64,000 nucleotides of DNA from Telmatactis stephensoni. Lineage: Eukaryota; Cnidaria; Anthozoa; Actiniaria; Isophelliidae. Numbering within the stretch: the stretch's first letter is position 1; each line of letters opens with the position of its first letter. Positions 49,291 to 58,936 of this stretch are shown piece by piece. The stretch is taken from assembly GCA_029948255.1 (NCBI GenBank), contig JALIZF010001831.1:847633-911632 (forward strand), in the 5' to 3' direction. The position numbers and the translations under genes were made by a program. The notes under the pieces were generated by a model. It worked only from the letters and a program-made list of their open reading frames with translations. It did no database searches and was not told the DNA's origin.

Positions 49291-50286
49291 ATGATGGACC
49301 ACAGTCTAAACGGGTCCCTATATAATCCGCTGAATCTAAATCGGACTTCCAATGACATCAAAGTCGACAAAATACCAAAAACACTGGCTTACAGCCTTCT
49401 TTTCCTCATCTCAATTGTTGGAAACGTTCTTATCGTATGGATAGTCTACAAAAACAAGCGGTTGAAAACTGCAATCCATTTCTTGGTGGCCAACATGGCT
49501 GTCAGTGATCTTCTCAACACTATTTTTGCAGTCCCTTGGCATGTTAGCATGGTCCATTTTGGTGAAAAATGGTTAATTCCTAACAGTTTTGGACTTGCCT
49601 TGTGTAAACTTGTTCCTTTTCTTGGAGACACTTCAATTAGTGTTTCACTATACAGTTGTGTCTTTATCGCTCTCGATCGGTACTTTGGCATGGTTCATCC
49701 ACTGAGACCACCGAAAGGGAGATTTACCAGATCTCGACTAAAATACATCATATCAGGAATTTGGATCTTTTCAGTCCTAATCGCATCACCTAAACTCTAT
49801 TTTATGCGTCTTATCGATTACAATGCTACAAAATATTGTAGCGTAGCCAACGACAATTGGTCTTTGTACAAAATCCACACCTACGCTATGGTGGCTATTC
49901 AATTTGGTATTTCTCTCCCCATGATTTCTATTCTTTACATTTTAATCATCTGCAAGATTCGTCGTCATAAAGCGCCAGCAAATCTGACCGACCTCCCCAG
50001 GAGGAGAAGAGAACAACTAAACAGAAAAATCTACAATATGTCTGTGGCTATTGTCAGCCTAATATGTCTAAGCTGGCTGTTTCCCGCGATCTTTGTCATT
50101 TTACTGTATGAAGGGAAGCTTAACAACTTGGATCCTTCTCAAGAGAAAAACTTGGACTTTTCTGTGATGTTTATAGGTTGTATGACCTTCACATATAGTT
50201 TTTTCATTTGTGTTATCTTCAATAATATTTATCGAGACAATGTGAAAACCATCTTGTGTTGTAAACATACAGCAGCTGTTGGATAA
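49291..50286 (+). CDS. Class A GPCR, divergent peptide-receptor-like
   Basis: An intact single-exon receptor of 331 residues with seven helices at about 29-53, 61-86, 102-134, 150-172, 196-223, 247-273 and 289-312. Class A marks are clear in the first half: GN at 44-45, D73 (2.50), C105 and C183 as the disulfide pair, DRY at 129-131 followed by HPL, W158 and P210. The second half is unusual: the CWxP box reads SWLFP at 261-265, one residue longer, and NPxxY is replaced by FFICV at about 304-308. N-glycosylation sequons are at N7, N17 and N178. C323/C324 could be palmitoylated. The short loops and DRY-HPL resemble neuropeptide-type receptors, but the ligand is unknown and the missing NPxxY may mean altered or constitutive signalling. 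Loss of function is not implied, since the frame is intact. A MITE lies just after the 3' end. Confidence 0.88.
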   Translation: MMDHSLNGSLYNPLNLNRTSNDIKVDKIPKTLAYSLLFLISIVGNVLIVWIVYKNKRLKTAIHFLVANMAVSDLLNTIFAVPWHVSMVHFGEKWLIPNSFGLALCKLVPFLGDTSISVSLYSCVFIALDRYFGMVHPLRPPKGRFTRSRLKYIISGIWIFSVLIASPKLYFMRLIDYNATKYCSVANDNWSLYKIHTYAMVAIQFGISLPMISILYILIICKIRRHKAPANLTDLPRRRREQLNRKIYNMSVAIVSLICLSWLFPAIFVILLYEGKLNNLDPSQEKNLDFSVMFIGCMTFTYSFFICVIFNNIYRDNVKTILCCKHTAAVG

Positions 50287-50418
50287 TAGGGGAGAATTTG
50301 ACGAAATTCCGTAAAGCTGTGGCCTGACATCAAAATATATGACTGACCTATTAAACCTTTGTCTACCCACATGGAAATTGGATATGGTATTCTTCAGAAA
50401 AGTGAAAAAATATATATA

Positions 50419-50563
50419 TATATTGCTGGGGTGCATGTGACGTCACGGCAGCCATCTTGGTTGACCTTCAACAAAAGATTTCTCATTAGCGTTTGGTCAT
50501 CCAACATGGCTACCGCTTCATTGTCTTTGGATTCCCAAAGGTATGGATGCACCCCAGCAATAT
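50419..50563. mobile_element. 145-bp MITE just after the GPCR
   Basis: ATATTGCTGGGGTGCATGTG at the left matches, inverted, TATGGATGCACCCCAGCAATAT at the right. TGACGTCA lies inside the left end, and a potential AATAAA at 50567-50572 lies directly beyond the right end, about 280 bases after the GPCR stop. Confidence 0.8.
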
Positions 50564-50679
50564 AAAAATAAATAACATCCTTTCCCCTAAGCGACTATTT
50601 TTGACTTCCACTTCCCTTTTTATGCAGTGGTCCGAGTTTGTCTGCTTGCTTTGTTAAAACACTTTTTCAGTCACCTATC

Positions 50680-50889
50680 GATTTACATGGTGCAAGTTTT
50701 GCCTACAACTGTTGCATGCAACTTGCTTACGACATATTTTAGCGACTGACTCGCGCAAATTGCATGCAACAGTTTTAGGTGAGTTGTATGTTTGATTTAC
50801 ACGACGCAATTCGTGTTGCACGTATGTCATGTATGTCGTAAGCAAGTTGCATACAACAGTTGTAGGCAAAAGTGTACACCGTGTAAATC
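50680..50889. mobile_element. 210-bp MITE, GATTTACA... family
   Basis: GATTTACATGGTGCAAGTTT...GCCTACAACTGTTGC at the left matches, inverted, the right arm ending ...CACCGTGTAAATC. Both arms contain GCAACTTGCTTACGAC. Related by motif and layout to 17151-17356. Confidence 0.82.
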
Positions 50890-51376
50890 TAAATTGACCT
50901 TATAGTGCGGAGTTCTGGTTCTTCTCACAACTTTCTCATGACTTTGACGCTCGATATTTTCCCATCTGGAGTGCCTTCAGTTTGAAAAATTATCCACAGC
51001 GCACTAGCGGCAGGTAGACTGCTCATGTTTCAGTTGTCTCAGTATTTCGGTAGTTGAACATAATTTTGAAGAACGAGATAGCCAGCCAAATGTTCCGTGT
51101 CAACATAAAATTTCTTGCATTCGATATGCAAATGAATGTCACTGCCCAAAACACAGACATGCGCAGACAAATTTTACACATGCTGCTGGGATGACTCTTT
51201 CTTTCGTCTTTAATGCGGTCCCCAGGGAAAAAGAAACAACTCGACTTCATATAATTAATATACGCGCGGCTATTCATGAGAATGTGGCAGTTCAAACACT
51301 ACAGGTGTGCATTAATTTTCATCTTATTTCAAACCCCAAAACAAGTCGACTCAAGAAACCAAGCAGATCGACTCCA

Positions 51377-51515
51377 GGGCCCGGTTGTACGAAGGTTGGA
51401 TAAAGTTATCCACCGGATAAGAGTTATCCACTGTATAGATTTTGTATAGATTTTATCCGCTGGATAAGGATTTATGCGCTGGATAGCGCTATTCACCCTT
51501 CGTACAACCGGACCC
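51377..51515. mobile_element. 139-bp MITE, GGGCCCGGTTGTACGAAG termini
   Basis: GGGCCCGGTTGTACGAAGG at the left matches, inverted, CCTTCGTACAACCGGACCC at the right. The interior is a set of GGATAA/TTATCC words in both orientations. From memory this end sequence is common in marine invertebrate genomes; unverified. Confidence 0.8.
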
Positions 51516-51808
51516 AGTACTAACACATGGTGGGGGGTCTCAATGGGGTTAACCGTTAGCCGTAAAAGCCGTAATGAAAAGTTAGTCGTAATAGCTTTTT
51601 CCAGCGTTCTCAACAATAAAAATTAATTTTTAACCATCAAGAACACTGAATGGAAATGAGTTATTAGCCCACTTTAACCGTAATCGTAAAAAAGCCAAAA
51701 TATTAACCGTTAACCATAACAGCCACCACCCCATTGAGCATTCGTTGGCAACAAAATAAACCGAATTCTGACGTCGGAAAACAAAAGTTGTCAATCTACA
51801 GCTATTTT

Positions 51809-51992
51809 CGTTGCATCACGACCAGGAAATTACGAATTTCCGTTTGATTTTGAGTTTTTCTGATCCGTCAATCATCCTTTGGGGGCAGAGCTTATTTCAA
51901 ACCAACCAATGGCTAAGCGAGTTGACAGAGCTCCGCCCCCAGTGATGGTTGACGGATCGGAAACAACAAAAATACGGGTCGCGATGCAACGA
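51809..51992. mobile_element. 184-bp MITE, CGTTGCATCRCGACC termini
   Basis: CGTTGCATCACGACCAGGAA at the left matches, inverted, the right end GGGTCGCGATGCAACG. An inner inverted pair GAT(C)CGTCAATCA / TGATGGTTGACGGATC and GGGGGCAGAGC / GCTCCGCCCCC supports a full-length element. Confidence 0.82.
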
Positions 51993-52171
51993 TAATATAA
52001 TAGATGTAAACTGGTTCAGGCACCAGTTTGTCTGGATTATTGATTAATTTTTGATGTGTGATTGTCCCTAATAGCCGAAATGACTCCGTCTTTCGTCTTT
52101 AATGATAAGGTCTTTAATGTGATTAACTTTTCGCCAAAATGCGCCTAGAAAATATTGTTTCGCTAACTCAA

Positions 52172-52290
<119 letters not shown>

Positions 52291-52467
52291 AGTGATGGTT
52301 GACGGATCGGAAACAACAAAAATACGGGTCGCGATGCAACGATAATATAATAGATGTAAATTAATCAATAATCCAGACAAACTGGTGCCTGAACCAGTTT
52401 ACATCTATTATATTATCGTTGCATCGCGACCCGTATTTTTGTTGTTTCCGATCCGTCAACCATCACT
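52291..52467. mobile_element. 177-bp palindromic element between (TAA)n and (TTA)n
   Basis: Perfect arms of about 70 bp run from AGTGATGGTTGACGGATCGG to TATAATAGATGTAAA and back. The right ~110 bp is an exact inverted copy of 51938-52047, including the AACTGGTTCAGGCACCAGTT part. The flanks are mirror-image too (TAATAGTAATAG at the left, CTATTACTATTA at the right), so the microsatellite belongs to the palindrome. Confidence 0.8.
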
Positions 52468-52493
52468 ATTACTATTATTATTATTATTAATAA

Positions 52494-53201
52494 AAACGCA
52501 GAACGCACAACTGGCTAAAAGGTACAGGATTAAAGTCAGAGACAGAAGGACTTATTATAGCTGCACAAGATCAAGCGCTATCTACAAGGTACTACGAGAA
52601 GAAGATCGAAGGGAAAGATGTAGATATCAAATGCAGAATGTGTGGTCAATATGATGAAACTATTGACCACATTGTAGCAGGCTGCCCTGTTCTCGCAAAG
52701 AAAGAATTTATTGAAAGACACAACAAAGTTGGTAAATATGTTCATTGGAAGCTCTGCAAGCAGTACGGTGCAAGCCCTGAAAAGAAGTGGTACGAACATG
52801 AACCGGATAAAGTGGTGGATAATGGAGCAGCAACAATTTTATGGGACATGCAAGTGCATACTGATAAAACAATTAAGGCCAATAGGCCAGACATTATAGT
52901 AAAAGACAAATTGAAAAATCAATGCTTGTTAATTGATGTATCAGTTCCATCAGAGCGAAACGTATCTTTCAAACAAATAGAAAAGATTTCAAAGTATAAG
53001 GATCTAGAAATAGAAATTAGAAAGATGTGGGGTATGCAAGCTAAAACCATACCCATAGTTATAGGAGCTCTAGGTCTAGTCAATAAACGACTAGAATACT
53101 ATGTTAAGCAGTTACAAGGAAACATTAACATTTGGGAACTACAGAAGATAACCCTACTAGGAACTGCACATATTATCAGAAAAACTTTAATGATTAGCTG
53201 A
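52494..53201 (+). pseudogene. 5'-truncated R4/Dong-type retrotransposon, endonuclease end
   Basis: The reading frame is open from 52494, directly after (TTA)n, to the stop at 53199-53201, about 235 codons; only the part from 52638 has an ATG. In order it holds the pre-knuckle block GLKSETEGLIIAAQDQALST, the zinc knuckle CRMCGQYDETIDHIVAGC (CX2CX8HX4C), ERHN, HWKLC, and the endonuclease core RPDIIV...LIDV (PD-X13-D), then the C-terminal LLGTAHIIRKTL. This is the C-terminal third of an R4/Dong-like non-LTR element. The reverse transcriptase is absent, so it is a typical 5'-truncated insertion. The 3' UTR has a hairpin at 53224-53238 and runs into (TAA)n at 53288. Confidence 0.88.
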
Positions 53202-53223
53202 TTTGTAATTCTTACTTTCCTTA

Positions 53224-53238
53224 GGTCCACGGAGTGGA
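53224..53238 (+). other. 3'-UTR hairpin GTCCACGGAGTGGAC
   Basis: A perfect 6-bp stem with a 3-base loop 23 bases after the stop of the R4/Dong-like fragment. It may be an RNA signal for the element's reverse transcriptase; inferred only. Confidence 0.4.
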
Positions 53239-53287
53239 CACGGTAAGCTTAGAATATTGTAAAAAACGCATGAGAATTGTAATTAAA

Positions 53288-53288
53288 G

Positions 53289-53330
<42 letters not shown>
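53288..53330. repeat. (TAA)n shared by two convergent elements
   Basis: About 14 units between the 3' end of the plus-strand fragment (52494-) and the 3' end of minus-strand copy A, so both elements end in the same microsatellite. Read from the A side it is (ATT)n after AATAAAGTTTCC. Confidence 0.95.
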
Positions 53331-53360
53331 GAAACTTTATTACACTTTTTCGCCTAACTA

Positions 53361-53399
53361 CAATTGCAAATCTCGCTACATGTAGGTAATTTACAATTG
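53361..53399 (-). other. Conserved 3'-UTR stem-loop, copy A
   Basis: CAATTGTAAAT...ATTTGCAATTG forms the outer stem, with an inner CTACATGTAG hairpin. The same structure occurs in copies B, C and D, with a paired change in B, which supports an RNA structure, probably the recognition site for the element's own reverse transcriptase. Confidence 0.7.
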
Positions 53400-53505
53400 G
53401 CTACTTGAATCGTATACAGATAATATCATTAAAATATATATATATATATAACACAAGATAATATACATAAAAATATAACACAATAAATCTGCTTGAATAC
53501 TGGAT

Positions 53506-56500
53506 TTAAAACTTCATCAGATCTGGATCAGACCAAGGTTTGTTTCTACAACAGAAAATATAGTAGGAAGATCTTATTGCCATCTTGGTGATGGTTTTGA
53601 TAATATACTTCTGTTGTTTGCTATCAAAACTTAACTCCTCTAACATAGTTAAGAAACTGTCAGAGTCTTTAGCGAAAACACCAAGTGCACTAACAGACAG
53701 ATTGACGAACACGGCTTTCTTGTGATATTGGCATAGATAATCAACTGTTTCTTTGTATTTTGTTCTTTTTCTAGATATATTATTTTGAAGGTTTGACTCA
53801 AAGCCAACAGTCAGTTCGAGCACATACAGGCAGTCATTAGTAGTAGAAAGAATTAGATCAGGACGGTGCGAATCTCCAGACAAAGTTGATGGACTAATAA
53901 AGCCAGGTATATCAGCGTATAGGGAGGAACCATTAACAGCTTGTAGAGTAGTAGCAATGAAGTGAAGAATGGAGTCGTGCCTCCAGGTGAAACGACCTTG
54001 GTCAAGATAAGATTTACACCCAGCTATTACATGGAGGAGTGATTCGGGCTTTAAACAGAACGAGCAATCAGAAGTTGGAGATAGACCCCACTTTGAGAGA
54101 TTTTTTCGTGTTGGTAAAGTGTTATTGATATAGCGTATGGTAAAATTGAAAATATTCTTAGGTAAACTGGATTGAGCCGAGGACCAAATGTTACTAAGTT
54201 TCATCAGAGAGTTAGCCAAAACATTAGAAAGAAAGGACCCTTGTGAGACTAGATGATTTCGCAGTTTACACTCTTGATCAGCATGAAAATCTTTGATGAC
54301 TTCTTTGGTACTTTTATAGACATCATACTGAACATTAGTGTGGCTGCTAGACGATTTCCAGAGATGGCGCACTGATTCATTAGGTGAAAATTTTAACGCT
54401 TTGCGTAAAACTGTTTGACATTGTGTGAATTTAACAGAAGGAGGACAGATCTCTAAACCAAATTTATTACGAGGTAAGAAGACATTGCTTAAGGTGCCAG
54501 AGATAGGCAGCTCTAACCACTTCCGGACATATTTAGCTACAGCATTATCAATGTTTTCTGTTACCCAGGTTTTTGACAAATCAGCAATAGTGAAGTGCCA
54601 TGAAAGTTTAGACAGGACGTATCTACCATATAGAAGCAATTTATTTTTGGGATGAAGAGGTTTAGCGTCAATTTCTGTCATCAGATCGTTAACGAGGCTA
54701 CTTAGTTCAGCTTTATGCGTTAGACCAGACATTTCAAAGTCAAAGTATCTTCCTAAATATTTAAAACTCTCTCCAATCTTGACACAAGGAACAGAAATAT
54801 TATTGATAAGTAACTTAGGAAGAACTTGAACGGACTTGGTGATGGCTTTCTTAATACCAAACGTGACACATTTATCAACACGTATTATCATATTAGACCA
54901 TTGGCACCACAGAGTGAAACGATTTAAGAGGTGTTGATTCTCTTGTTCTTGACCAGTGATAACCGCAGCGTCGTCGGCAAATTGGAACCAGTGAATAGGA
55001 TTAAGGAGCTGGAAGGAGAAACCAAATTGACGGTATTTTGGAGCTTTGATGTGATTGATAAAGGTATTAAAGCACATATTGAAAAGGAGTGGGCTAAGAC
55101 AGTCGCCTTGAAGTACACCACGACCAACGGTAATGAAGGGGGTAGAAAAATCTGGAGTGATAATTGATGTTTGAAAGTTAGTGTATAAGCTTTGTATGAT
55201 GTTATTGATGTGATCTGGGATGTGATGGTATCTAAGGATTGTCTGTATTAAGCTGTGATGAACTTCACCGAAGGCATTTTTCAGGTCAAGGAGTGTGATG
55301 ATGACAGACCGTTGTTTTGAGCGAGCTTTGTTAATTACATCAGCCATCTGGGCAGTATGTTCCAAAGTTCCAGAAAGATTTGGTGTAAATCCTTTTTGGA
55401 TGTCTTGGTTAATGAAGTTATTTTTAGCGAGAAAAAAGAAAATGGCGTTACGAAGACAAGATGTGAAGATTTTTAAAGGGATAGATTCCAGTGTAATAGG
55501 ACGAAAGTTTGAAGGGACATCTGTACTGTCTTTCTTGTGGATTAAGATTGTACAAGCTTTCTTCCATTCGGTTGGGACAGTTCCAGATAACCATACTTCA
55601 TGAATGATTTTTGTGAGATGAGTTCGTAAGAAAGGACATCGTTTGAAACATATAATGGAGATTTGGTCAAGAGGACAAGGAGAACCAGAAGCTTTCATTT
55701 TTCGGATGATATTAGTAACTTGTTCATAAGTAGGAGGAGTGAGGTCAAACAGATTTTGTGGTTCAGCTAGACTAGGAATCCAATTGGGAATAACAAACAG
55801 TTGATTTGGGTTGGCTGAGGTAAGAACTTTCGTGAAGTAGGACAGGCAGTCTGACATGGTAAATGATGGGAGTTCAGAGACTTTTTTATTCATAACATTC
55901 TTGACATATCCCCAGAAATTCTTACCAATGTAGCTATCATGATCAAATGATTTCCTATTGTCTTGATTGAAATTTAGGTCGTTGCCATTACGGAGTTTGT
56001 CACGCAAGAGACGCGAAACATATTTAATTTCATGAAGGTCACCGTTTGTATTTTTGAGATGTTTCAATAATTTCTTTAGTTCCTTAGCTGTATGATCTTT
56101 GTATTTGTTAACCAGGTTTTTGTCGAAGGGCTTCTTGACATGACCAAAATTATCACAGAAATAGTTATAAATCGTTTCATTTAATTGTTTGATGATCAAA
56201 TTCAAATCTTGAGAGCTCATTGGTGGATTGAACTGGAGTATAGATTTAAAATAATCATTGGCCGTTGACCATTCTAAATCACTTTTTGGTAGATTTATTC
56301 CTTGCTTTAAAGTCGGCGAGGTTCCATCATTAGTTAACATAGAAATATCGTAACCAACATTTTGAGTAGAATCATCAGACGAATTATCAATAAACTGATC
56401 TTGTAAGTCAGAAACTAATTCTTCATTTAAACCGTTGATGACCCTACAACTTCGTTGGTGCATTTTAAGACCACGCTTGCCTTTACATGACTTGCCACAG

Positions 56501-56712
56501 CAACATCTCACACGATCAGTATTAGAAGCAGTAGTTGTAGATGATTGAATAACTGGCTCTGGATTAGTTGGTATACCGTGATGTCCTCTTTCTGCTTGAG
56601 CAACTCGTTGTTTACATCGCCAAGAATGGCGGCCAAGCGTGATGAACTCTTTGCCACAAAATGAACAAACGACGAAAAACATTAACATTACAATAAAACT
56701 TGGACGGATCAT
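53506..56712 (-). CDS. Retrotransposon polyprotein: zinc fingers, RT, RLE endonuclease
   Basis: Probably binds its own RNA, nicks a target site and copies itself there by target-primed reverse transcription. The ATG at 56712 (1068 residues) is chosen because copy E has a stop two codons before the same Met and the upstream codons here begin only at TTG. Positions below count from that TTG, 15 residues earlier. Two N-terminal fingers: CSFC...HSWRC (31-48, CX2CX9HX3C) and CCCGKSC...HQRSC (85-104). Reverse transcriptase: FRP at 418-420, D491 in motif A, GRGVLQGDCLSPLLF at 546-559, FADD at 593-596. Then knuckle C898-C901-H909-C914 (CX2CX7HX4C), RHD at 926-928 and the nuclease pair D967...E981 (PD-X13-E). 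This order is that of R2/R4/NeSL-type elements; the clade needs a tree. No stop or frameshift is seen. Confidence 0.9.
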   Translation of the reverse strand: MIRPSFIVMLMFFVVCSFCGKEFITLGRHSWRCKQRVAQAERGHHGIPTNPEPVIQSSTTTASNTDRVRCCCGKSCKGKRGLKMHQRSCRVINGLNEELVSDLQDQFIDNSSDDSTQNVGYDISMLTNDGTSPTLKQGINLPKSDLEWSTANDYFKSILQFNPPMSSQDLNLIIKQLNETIYNYFCDNFGHVKKPFDKNLVNKYKDHTAKELKKLLKHLKNTNGDLHEIKYVSRLLRDKLRNGNDLNFNQDNRKSFDHDSYIGKNFWGYVKNVMNKKVSELPSFTMSDCLSYFTKVLTSANPNQLFVIPNWIPSLAEPQNLFDLTPPTYEQVTNIIRKMKASGSPCPLDQISIICFKRCPFLRTHLTKIIHEVWLSGTVPTEWKKACTILIHKKDSTDVPSNFRPITLESIPLKIFTSCLRNAIFFFLAKNNFINQDIQKGFTPNLSGTLEHTAQMADVINKARSKQRSVIITLLDLKNAFGEVHHSLIQTILRYHHIPDHINNIIQSLYTNFQTSIITPDFSTPFITVGRGVLQGDCLSPLLFNMCFNTFINHIKAPKYRQFGFSFQLLNPIHWFQFADDAAVITGQEQENQHLLNRFTLWCQWSNMIIRVDKCVTFGIKKAITKSVQVLPKLLINNISVPCVKIGESFKYLGRYFDFEMSGLTHKAELSSLVNDLMTEIDAKPLHPKNKLLLYGRYVLSKLSWHFTIADLSKTWVTENIDNAVAKYVRKWLELPISGTLSNVFLPRNKFGLEICPPSVKFTQCQTVLRKALKFSPNESVRHLWKSSSSHTNVQYDVYKSTKEVIKDFHADQECKLRNHLVSQGSFLSNVLANSLMKLSNIWSSAQSSLPKNIFNFTIRYINNTLPTRKNLSKWGLSPTSDCSFCLKPESLLHVIAGCKSYLDQGRFTWRHDSILHFIATTLQAVNGSSLYADIPGFISPSTLSGDSHRPDLILSTTNDCLYVLELTVGFESNLQNNISRKRTKYKETVDYLCQYHKKAVFVNLSVSALGVFAKDSDSFLTMLEELSFDSKQQKYIIKTITKMAIRSSYYIFCCRNKPWSDPDLMKF

Positions 56713-56915
56713 GATTCCCAAACTTGCAAAGCCTTTGCAGTTATGAGAAACATACAATATAAAAGATGATTCAAGTAATAAAAAGAAGTAAAACTGTAGA
56801 CACGTACACCGTGCGTCTGAACTACACGATGCTCGATGAATATATACGATGCTCGATGAATATATTCTTTAAATTTGATTCTAATAATAATGGAAACTTT
56901 ATTTGCTTATGAATA

Positions 56916-56955
56916 CAGTTGCAAATCTCACTACGTATAGGCAATAAAACAACTG
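56916..56955 (-). other. Conserved 3'-UTR stem-loop, copy B
   Basis: The outer stem is CAGTTG/CAACTG where copies A, C and D have CAATTG/CAATTG. Both strands changed together, so pairing is kept. The inner part is CTATACGTAG. Confidence 0.7.
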
Positions 56956-57016
56956 GCTACTTGAATTGATACATGAGTAATATATATAAATGTATATTTA
57001 CAAGGAATCCAATTAA

Positions 57017-57040
57017 ATGAAAAAAAAAAAAAAAAAAAAT
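57017..57040. repeat. A-rich tract before the copy B stop
   Basis: About 23 A in the plus strand; the equivalent tract in copies C and D is also a poly-T/A run right after the stop. Confidence 0.85.
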
Positions 57041-58004
57041 TAGGATTTTAATAGTTCTGGGTCATTCCAAATCTTATTTCTGCAGCAAAATATATAATAT
57101 GTTGCTCTAATGGCAAGATTTATCATTTTTCTAATAATATAGAGTTGTTGTTTTTTATCAATACCAATGTCATTCATCATGTCTAGGAAGGTGGAGCATT
57201 CATCCGAGAAAACGCCAAGAGAACTCATGGAGAGGTTAACAAATTTAACACATCTGTGGTCACTGCTCAAGTCGTTAATCAAGTTCTTGTATTTTTCTCG
57301 TTTACGCATTGCATTTTTACAAAGGTTGGATTCGAACCCAACTGTAAGTTCTAGGACATACAAGCACTTGGAATGTATTAGAAAAAGAAGATCTGGACGG
57401 AAAGTGTCACCAGTTATAATTGAAGGACTCGAATAACCATTCACATCAGCATAGAGTGAAGAGCGATCATTAATTACAGGTTGAAGGGAAGTGGCGATGA
57501 AATTTAGAATTGAGTCGTGTCTCCAGGTAAAGCGTTCAAGGTAATGCTGGCAACCAGCGACAACATGGAGGAGTGATTCAGGATTAAGGCAGAAAGAGCA
57601 GTCAGGACTTTGTGACGATCCCCATCTGAACAGATTTTTACGTGTAGCGAGGGAGTTGTTTATGTAGCGAATGGTAAAGTTATAAATGTTCTTGGGAAGG
57701 TTAGACTGGACAGATGACCAAATAGAATGAACAGATGATAATGAAAACTTGATAACATTTGCGAAAAAGAAACCTTGAGATGTTAGGTGGTGTAGCAGTT
57801 TATCTTCTTGATTAGAACGGAAATCTTTAAGAACTTCTTTAGTAGATTTGTATACATCGTATTGGATGTTAGTGTGGCAGCTCGACGACTTCCAGAGATC
57901 TTTAATGGAATCATTACGGGACTTTTTTAAGGAATTACGGAGTACTGTTTGACATTGAATGAATTTGACAGAAGGAGGACAAATTATTAAATATTATATA
58001 ATAA

Positions 58005-58733
58005 TAATAATGAAAACTTTATTTTTATGTTTTGTTACATGTACGTGCAATTGTAAATCTCTCTACTTATAGGTGAAATACAATTGGCTACTTGATTAAC
58101 AATATTATCATAAACTAGATACATTCAACATTTACATAAACTTGAAAGAAAGAAAAAAAAAAAAAAAATTCCTTAACAATATTTCATTAGTTCTGGATTC
58201 GTCCATGTCTTGTTCTTACAGCAAAATATGTAATACGTAGTTCTGATAGCAATCTTTACAATCGATCTTACGATATACTTTTTAAATGTATTATCGACAC
58301 CTAGATCATCCAACATTGTTATAAAGTTTGATGAATCATTGGCAAACACACCTAGAGCACTCACAGAAAGATTTACAAATATCACGTTTTTGAACTGACG
58401 TTTTAAGTTTTTGAAAAGGACTTTGTATTTAACTTTTTTCCGTTCAATGTTATTCTGGAGATTTGATTCAAAACCCACTGTTAGTTCAAGAACGTATAAT
58501 AAACCATCAGATTTGACAAGCAGTAGATCAGGGCGGTATTCATCATCTGTAATTATCGAGGGACTTCTAAAATCAGGTAAATCAGCATAAAGGGATGAGT
58601 GGTTGACAGATTTGAGAGATTTTGCCAAGAAATTTAGAATAGAATCATGCCTCCAGGTGTAACGTCCTTCATCAAGATAATTCTTGCAGCCCGCAACCAC
58701 ATGGCCAAGAGTTTCAGGGTTTAAACAGAATGA
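58005..58733 (-). pseudogene. 5'-truncated copy C, endonuclease end
   Basis: Coding 58733-58173, starting at the knuckle FCLNPETLGHVVAGC and running through WRHDSI and RPDLLL...YVLELT to a stop at 58173. The truncation point is an AT-rich TAATAAT border. The 3' UTR has the shared stem-loop and ends AAAGTTTTC(ATT)4, next to truncated copy B. It is virtually identical, inverted, to the end of copy D (60867-61598). Confidence 0.88.
58048..58086 (-). other. Conserved 3'-UTR stem-loop, copy C
   Basis: CAATTGTA...TACAATTG-type outer stem with CTATAAGTAG inside, as in copy D. Confidence 0.65.
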
Positions 58734-58867
58734 ATATTAATAATAATGAATGAAAAAAATTAAAAATAAATATTAATAATAATAAATAAATAAATATTAA
58801 TAAAATATTAATATTAATATTATTAAATATTAATAATAATGAATATTATTATTTTTATTATTATTAT

Positions 58868-58909
<42 letters not shown>

Positions 58910-58936
58910 TATTATTATTATTATTATTATTTTTGT
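58734..58936. repeat. AT-rich block with (TAA)n and (ATT)n in inversion
   Basis: AATATTAATAATAATGAAT words are followed by (ATT)n, (AAT)n and (ATT)n, switching strand sense twice. It separates copy C from the twin-primed fragment. Confidence 0.9.

Larger units (their letters stand above)
53331..56884 (-). mobile_element. Full-length-looking RLE non-LTR retrotransposon, copy A
   Basis: On the minus strand: a ~170-base 5' UTR with a direct repeat ATTCATCGAGCATCGT (about 56820-56860), one long ORF, a ~170-base 3' UTR with a conserved stem-loop, then AATAAAGTTTCC and (ATT)n. It starts right at the ATT tail of copy B. One intact ORF, a defined 3' end and a microsatellite target make it the best candidate here for an active element. 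Confidence 0.82.
56885..57985 (-). pseudogene. 5'-truncated copy B of the same element group
   Basis: The frame is open without a stop from about 57985 to the stop at 57040 but has no start codon, so only the end (57444-57040) shows up as a conventional ORF. It encodes the region from CPPSVKFIQCQTVLR to the C-terminus, including the knuckle CSFC...HVVAGC, WRHD and FRPDLL...YVLELT. It keeps all endonuclease residues but lacks the RT. The 3' UTR has the shared stem-loop and ends AAAGTTTCC(ATT)3, abutting the 5' end of copy A. Confidence 0.88.

Noticed and set aside
52494..53201. Considered as a host nuclease gene
   Set aside because: The knuckle plus PD-X13-D endonuclease order, truncation at the microsatellite and the TAA tail identify a retrotransposon 3' fragment.
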